The notes beneath the pieces are model-generated. The model did no database searches. It worked only from the letters and a program-made list of their open reading frames with translations, and was not told where the DNA came from. From positions 62,001 to 126,000 of the forward strand of contig JAKLGA010000006.1 in NCBI GenBank assembly GCA_022710975.1: DNA of 64,000 nt, written 5' to 3'. Position numbers and translations under genes: made by a program. Numbering within the stretch: position 1 is the stretch's first letter; the number at the start of each line of letters is the position of its first letter. Below are positions 60,860 to 64,000 of the stretch, in pieces. This DNA comes from Myxococcota bacterium (GTDB taxonomy: Bacteria > Myxococcota > B64-G9).

Positions 60860-61324
60860 ATGGAAATATCAAGAGAAACTACAAAAGATAGCATTCGGCT
60901 TGAATTGGATGAGAAGCTCTTTCCCCGTCCGGTTTCCGTCGCGGCCGCCTACCGGTTCCTGGACCGATGCTACATCCGGCTGGAGCGCGCGGGGAAGCAG
61001 CACCTGATCGTCCAGCTGAAGGGCAAGCAGAAGATCACCAAGGCGTCCCTCGAGTGCCTGGCGGAGGAGTTCCAGAACGAGCTGTTGCACCAGCTCCTCC
61101 GCCACCAGGTGGCCGAACGCACGGCTGGACTCCGGGACGCCATCGTGGGGCGGGCCCTGTTCTCGGCCGAGCCCGCGCCGACCGAGGCCGCCTCGCCTGG
61201 CGGGGACTCGGCGGGTCCAGCCGACATGGACTACCTCGACGACCCGCTGGGCATCGCTGTGCCCTGGGAGGAGAAGTATGGCGAAGGCCAGGACAAGAAC
61301 GGTGGCGGGCAAGGCCAGAGCTGA
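60860..61324 (+). CDS. hxsD: HxsD-like protein of a His-Xaa-Ser system
   Basis: A 154-residue cytosolic protein. Residues about 12-50 (IRLELDEKLFPRPVSVAAAY, then RFLDRCYIRLE) and 70-100 (LAEEFQNELLHQLLRHQVAE, then RTAGLRDAIVGRAL) follow the HxsD pattern, including the place of its LLNDYxLRE-like signature, here diverged to LLHQLLRHQ. The last 45 residues are an acidic Pro/Gly tail. HxsD proteins occur only with the HxsB/HxsC radical SAM maturases and a His-Xaa-Ser repeat peptide, and may guide the substrate. AAGGGG (60845-60850) precedes the ATG by 9 nt. The first 20 codons are strikingly A/T-rich compared with everything around. The 3' end overlaps the next gene by 47 nt. Confidence 0.75.
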   Translation: MEISRETTKDSIRLELDEKLFPRPVSVAAAYRFLDRCYIRLERAGKQHLIVQLKGKQKITKASLECLAEEFQNELLHQLLRHQVAERTAGLRDAIVGRALFSAEPAPTEAASPGGDSAGPADMDYLDDPLGIAVPWEEKYGEGQDKNGGGQGQS

Positions 61325-61658
61325 GGTCCAGGCCAGGGCCGGGACCAAGACCAAGACCAAGGCCAAGGTGACAGCCAGGAGCCGAGCCCCGGCCGGCGCG
61401 AAGCGCCCACGCGCCACGTCCTGCAAGGCGACCGGCGTGTCCAGCGCGGGCCTGGTGCTGGAGCTGGATGGGCACCTCTACCCGCGCGCCGCGGTCGATC
61501 GGGCCCGGGCCGCCTTCGCCCACCTGGCGCGGATCGAGGTGTGCCGGGTGGGTGAGCTCCTGCGGATCGAGTTCCACGAGGCCGAGCCCGAACTGGCCGG
61601 GGTCCTGCCCGACGAGTTCGCCAACTACGCGCTCGGGTGCATGACGGTGAACCCATGA
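61278..61658 (+). CDS. Second HxsD-like protein with basic histone-like N-terminus
   Basis: A 126-residue protein starting inside the previous gene, with a strong GGGAGGAG directly upstream. The first 52 residues are Lys/Arg/Ala/Thr-rich (MAKARTRTVAGKARAEVQAR) like a histone-H1 tail. The rest aligns with the upstream protein: LELD..L(F/Y)PR near LVLELDGHLYPRAAVDRARA, and L..EF.N..L at VLPDEFANYALG. It therefore looks like a truncated paralogue of HxsD lacking the second helical half. The basic tail could contact the acidic tail of its neighbour or nucleic acid; this is speculation. The stop overlaps the maturase start (ATGA), so dosage is coupled. Confidence 0.7.
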   Translation: MAKARTRTVAGKARAEVQARAGTKTKTKAKVTARSRAPAGAKRPRATSCKATGVSSAGLVLELDGHLYPRAAVDRARAAFAHLARIEVCRVGELLRIEFHEAEPELAGVLPDEFANYALGCMTVNP

Positions 61659-63166
61659 GCTTCGAGCTGCCCGAGGTCCGCAACCCGGGCCTGATGCCCT
61701 TCCGCTTCCGGCTCTTGCCGGGGGGCCGCGCGGTGGTGGTCACCGATCTGGCCGGACGCTTCGCCATCCTGAGCCGGGAGGAGTTCGGAGACTTCGTGGC
61801 GGGCACGCTGCCGGACGATCACCCGGCGGCTGCGCGGGTGAGGAACGCGGGGCTCGTGCGCTCCGCAGAGGGAGAGACCGACACCGTCGCAGCCCTGCGC
61901 CGGAGGAGCGAGCACCTGATGCGGGGGCCCGGCCTGCACATCCTGATCCTCACCCTGCGCTGCAACCAGGCCTGCGTGTACTGCCACGCGAGCCGCAAGG
62001 GGGAAGGCGCCGAGGGTGTGGACATGAGCCAGCAGACGGCGGCCCGTGTCCTGGACGTGGTGTTCGCCTCTCCCAGCCCGGATCTCACCCTCGAGTTCCA
62101 GGGTGGTGAGCCCACCCTGAACTTCGAGGTGCTGCGCTTCGTGGTGGAGGAGGCCAGCCGGCGAGCCAGCGCGAGCGGCAAGCGCGTCTTCTTCAGCCTC
62201 GTCTCCAACCTCAGCCCGCTCGACCAGGAGAAGATCGACTTCCTCGTGGACCACGGGGTGATGGTGTGCTCCTCCATCGATGGGCCCGCGGCCCTGCACG
62301 ACAGGAACCGCCGCTGGAGCTCCAGGAGCGCCCACCAGGCCACGCTCGCTCGCATCGAGGAGTTCCGCAGGGCGTACGCCAAGCGTGGCCTCGACCCGGA
62401 GCTGGCGTTCGTGAACCTGCTGGCCACCGTCTCGCGCGCCTCCCTCGCTCAGCCCGAGGCGCTCGTCGACGAGTACGTGCGCCTGGGCAGCAAGGTCGTC
62501 CACCTGCGGTCGCTCAACCCCTTCGGCATGGGCAAGAAGATCTGGGCCAAGGAAGGCTACACGGCCGAGGAGTACCTGGCGTTCTACCGGCGGGCCTTCG
62601 ATCACATCGTGAAGCTGAACCGCGCCGGGGTCGAGATCATGGAGAAGATCGCCGCGCTCGCGCTCACCCGCATTCTGACCGACGACGATCCGAATTACAT
62701 GGACCTGCGCTCGCCGTGCGGGGCTGGCATCGGCCAGCTGGCCTACGGATACGATGGCAAGGTCTACACCTGCGACGAGGGCCGCATGGTGGCCGCCATG
62801 GGCGATCCCATGTTCTGCATCGGCGATGTGCAGGCGGGTGGTTACGCGGACATCATCAGGCACCCCGGGGTGCGCTCCCTGTGCGTGGCCTCCTGCCTGG
62901 AGTGCTTGCCCGGCTGCTCGGATTGCGCCTACGCCCCGTACTGCGGGGTCTGCCCAGTGTACAACTACGTCCAGGAAGGGGACCTGGTGGCCCGCTGGCC
63001 GCAGAACGATCGCTGCCGAATCCAGATGGGAATCGCGGATCTGCTCTTCGAACGCCTCCAGGAGCCGGGCCTCGAGCCGCTGCTTCGCCGCTGGACCATC
63101 AACCGGGATCGTTCCTCGGTCTACAGGCGAATGATGCCCTTGACAACTCCGGTAACCTGCCCGTAG
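61655..63166 (+). CDS. hxsB: HxsB-like radical SAM/SPASM maturase
   Basis: A 503-residue radical SAM enzyme. The N-terminal 90 residues (FRFRLLPGGRAVVVTDLAGR) have the HxsB-type start. The 4Fe-4S motif is C103-x3-C107-x2-C110 (RCNQACVYC), followed by DMSQQTA, LEFQGGEPTLNFE, SSIDGPAALHDRNR, and MDLRSPCGAGIGQLAYGYDG then VYTCDEGRM, all positions conserved in HxsB. The C-terminal SPASM region holds about ten Cys (CVASCLECLPGCSDCAYAPY, CGVCPVYNY) for auxiliary Fe-S clusters. Such enzymes install radical-derived bonds in peptide substrates; the nearby Ser-His-Gly repeat protein is the obvious target. The ATG overlaps the previous stop. A companion HxsC is not adjacent. Confidence 0.88.
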   Translation: MSFELPEVRNPGLMPFRFRLLPGGRAVVVTDLAGRFAILSREEFGDFVAGTLPDDHPAAARVRNAGLVRSAEGETDTVAALRRRSEHLMRGPGLHILILTLRCNQACVYCHASRKGEGAEGVDMSQQTAARVLDVVFASPSPDLTLEFQGGEPTLNFEVLRFVVEEASRRASASGKRVFFSLVSNLSPLDQEKIDFLVDHGVMVCSSIDGPAALHDRNRRWSSRSAHQATLARIEEFRRAYAKRGLDPELAFVNLLATVSRASLAQPEALVDEYVRLGSKVVHLRSLNPFGMGKKIWAKEGYTAEEYLAFYRRAFDHIVKLNRAGVEIMEKIAALALTRILTDDDPNYMDLRSPCGAGIGQLAYGYDGKVYTCDEGRMVAAMGDPMFCIGDVQAGGYADIIRHPGVRSLCVASCLECLPGCSDCAYAPYCGVCPVYNYVQEGDLVARWPQNDRCRIQMGIADLLFERLQEPGLEPLLRRWTINRDRSSVYRRMMPLTTPVTCP

Positions 63167-63198
63167 GATAGGAAAAGTCTTCCCGGGAGGCCGCCGCC

Positions 63199-63597
63199 AT
63201 GCCGAAGGACAAGCTCCCTAAGTTGGACAAGGATCCATCCGCTTTCCTCACGGCGGAGGAGCGCAAGCTCACGCGGCGCGACGTCCTCTCGACGTCGGCC
63301 ACGGCGCTGCTGCTCGCGGCGGGAACGAGTCTGGTGGCGGGCAAGGCTGCCGCCAGCACGGCTGGCGCACAGCCCGTCGGGGCAGGCAAGGCGCCCGCAG
63401 AGGGCGGCGCTGCCGCGCTGAAGGGGGTCGACCTGTCCCACTGCTCGCACGGCTCCCACGGCTCCCACGGCTCGCACGGCTCCCACGGCTCCCACGGCTC
63501 CCACGGCTCGCACGGCTCCCACGGCTCGCACGGCTCCCACGGCTCGCACGGTTCGCACGGCTCCCACGGCTCGCACGGCTCTCACGGCTCGTGGTGA
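63199..63597 (+). CDS. hxsA: Ser-His-Gly repeat precursor (HxsA-like) with predicted Tat signal
   Basis: A 132-residue putative substrate of the maturase, 32 nt downstream of it, with GGGAGG (63185-63190) 8 nt before ATG. The N-terminus has a twin-arginine-type signal: LTRRDVLS (RR at 26-27), a moderately hydrophobic Gly-containing core (ATALLLAAGTSLVAG) and an Ala-rich cleavage region. A linker (AGAQPVGAGKAPAEGGAAAL) leads to LSHC followed by 16 Ser-His-Gly units and a final Ser-Trp. Read as His-Gly-Ser, the array fits the His-Xaa-Ser repeats of HxsA. The single Cys before the array and the terminal Trp are possible crosslink or processing sites. Alternatively it is a His-rich metal-binding peptide. 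Confidence 0.8.
   Translation: MPKDKLPKLDKDPSAFLTAEERKLTRRDVLSTSATALLLAAGTSLVAGKAAASTAGAQPVGAGKAPAEGGAAALKGVDLSHCSHGSHGSHGSHGSHGSHGSHGSHGSHGSHGSHGSHGSHGSHGSHGSHGSW
63445..63588 (+). repeat. 9-bp tandem repeat, 16 units of Ser-His-Gly
   Basis: Sixteen uninterrupted 9-bp units (TCNCACGGN) encode SHG. The Ser codon alternates TCG and TCC (one TCT, late), and one Gly codon is GGT. The synonymous variation shows selection on the peptide rather than a very recent slippage burst. Confidence 0.95.
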
Positions 63598-63603
63598 GCC
63601 CCT

Positions 63604-63999
63604 TCAGCGCTGCCGCCCGCAGCGCTCCATGACCAGAATCCAGAGGGTGCAGCCGAGTTCCTGCGCGTCGAACTTCTCGAGCGTTCGCAGGCCGGCCTCT
63701 CGGCCCCAGGCCTCGACCTCAGCCACGTCCAGGTCGTGGAGGTGTTCGAAGGGCAGCCCTGGATGGTCCTCCACCGCCTGCGTCTTCTGAGCGCTGCGGA
63801 CCAGCCCGAAGAGCACGTCCTCGGCGAGCAGCAGACGCCCGCCGTGGGGCGCCAGCATGCTGGCCATCCGGGTGATGGCCCTGGAGGGGGAGCGCAGGTG
63901 GTTGAGGCTGCGCAACGACAGGACCCAGTCGAAGGGCCTCCCGCTCCAGCGCCAGGCCTCGAAGCGAGTCCGGCGTCGGGAGAACCCGGCCAGCCCGGG
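63604..63999 (-). CDS. SAM-dependent methyltransferase, C-terminal part
   Basis: A minus-strand frame enters from the right edge and ends at 63604, 6 nt from the end of the precursor gene (tail to tail). The 131 visible residues contain a post-motif-II pattern of class I methyltransferases (FDWVLSLRSLNHLRSPSRAI, then MLAPHGGRLLLAED), with the later strand LGCTLWILVMERCG. The SAM-binding motif I lies outside the window. The substrate is unknown. Being divergent in direction it is not part of the Hxs operon, although a function on the peptide cannot be excluded. Confidence 0.75.
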   Translation of the reverse strand, partial: PGLAGFSRRRTRFEAWRWSGRPFDWVLSLRSLNHLRSPSRAITRMASMLAPHGGRLLLAEDVLFGLVRSAQKTQAVEDHPGLPFEHLHDLDVAEVEAWGREAGLRTLEKFDAQELGCTLWILVMERCGRQR

Positions 64000-64000
64000 C

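Noticed and set aside
63445-63588. Non-coding microsatellite
   Set aside because: Synonymous codon variation, a good ribosome-binding site, a signal peptide and a position behind an HxsB-type gene show a coding repeat.

Overview
The window is high-GC, densely packed bacterial chromosome. Gene content points to a myxobacterium-like deltaproteobacterium (Myxococcota or a close relative). The signs are a complete set of gltA-H-like genes of the Myxococcus gliding/focal-adhesion envelope complex, an AgmX/PglI-type C-terminal domain, a MYXO-CTERM-type sorting tail, very large cysteine-rich lipoproteins with calcium-binding-like Asp/Cys repeats, PilZ proteins and many His kinases. No rRNA, tRNA, insertion sequence or CRISPR was seen.

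Layout. 1-1135: tail of an unrecognised gene, then an isolated rplC with its own promoter. 1335-13010: eight co-directional, tightly spaced genes whose order and types match gltA-gltB-gltC-gltD-gltE-gltF-gltG-gltH (three outer-membrane barrels, TPR proteins, a TPR lipoprotein, a small exported protein and an FHA/TM/TonB-like protein). 13011-15161: a compositionally different patch with a tiny ORF, a membrane protein and an ankyrin protein. 15162-21374: a translationally coupled signalling set (three-receiver hybrid kinase with a degenerate GGDEF, NtrB-like kinase, FecR-domain protein). 21379-23099: promoter, a GEMM-I-like (cyclic dinucleotide) riboswitch, a possible terminator and an exported beta-propeller protein. 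23189-36329: a likely envelope operon (zinc-ribbon protein, Ig-like protein, SdrD-B/outer-membrane protein, Ycf48/MYXO-CTERM protein, TPR lipoprotein, sigma-54 activator). 36401-47789: a MopE-like repeat lipoprotein, a metallo-beta-lactamase-fold hydrolase, divergent PilZ genes, an M20 peptidase and two convergent GT-C-type glycosyltransferases. 47904-60764: a giant lipoprotein, a radical SAM protein coupled to it by ATGA overlap, and another large lipoprotein. 60860-63597: a variant His-Xaa-Ser (Hxs) peptide-modification system. 63604-64000: a truncated methyltransferase gene running the other way.

The most notable locus is the last one. A HxsD-like protein, a second diverged HxsD-like protein with a histone-like basic tail, a HxsB-type radical SAM/SPASM maturase and a precursor with a predicted Tat signal and 16 Ser-His-Gly units lie in one tight operon. 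No HxsC is adjacent. A separate radical SAM enzyme, translationally coupled to a 2514-residue cysteine-rich lipoprotein, lies about 4 kb upstream. The plausible theme is radical-SAM modification of exported repeat proteins. A second theme is cyclic-di-GMP control of the cell surface, suggested by the riboswitch, two PilZ proteins, the degenerate GGDEF domain and the Glt cluster. Both themes are inferences from sequence and neighbourhood.
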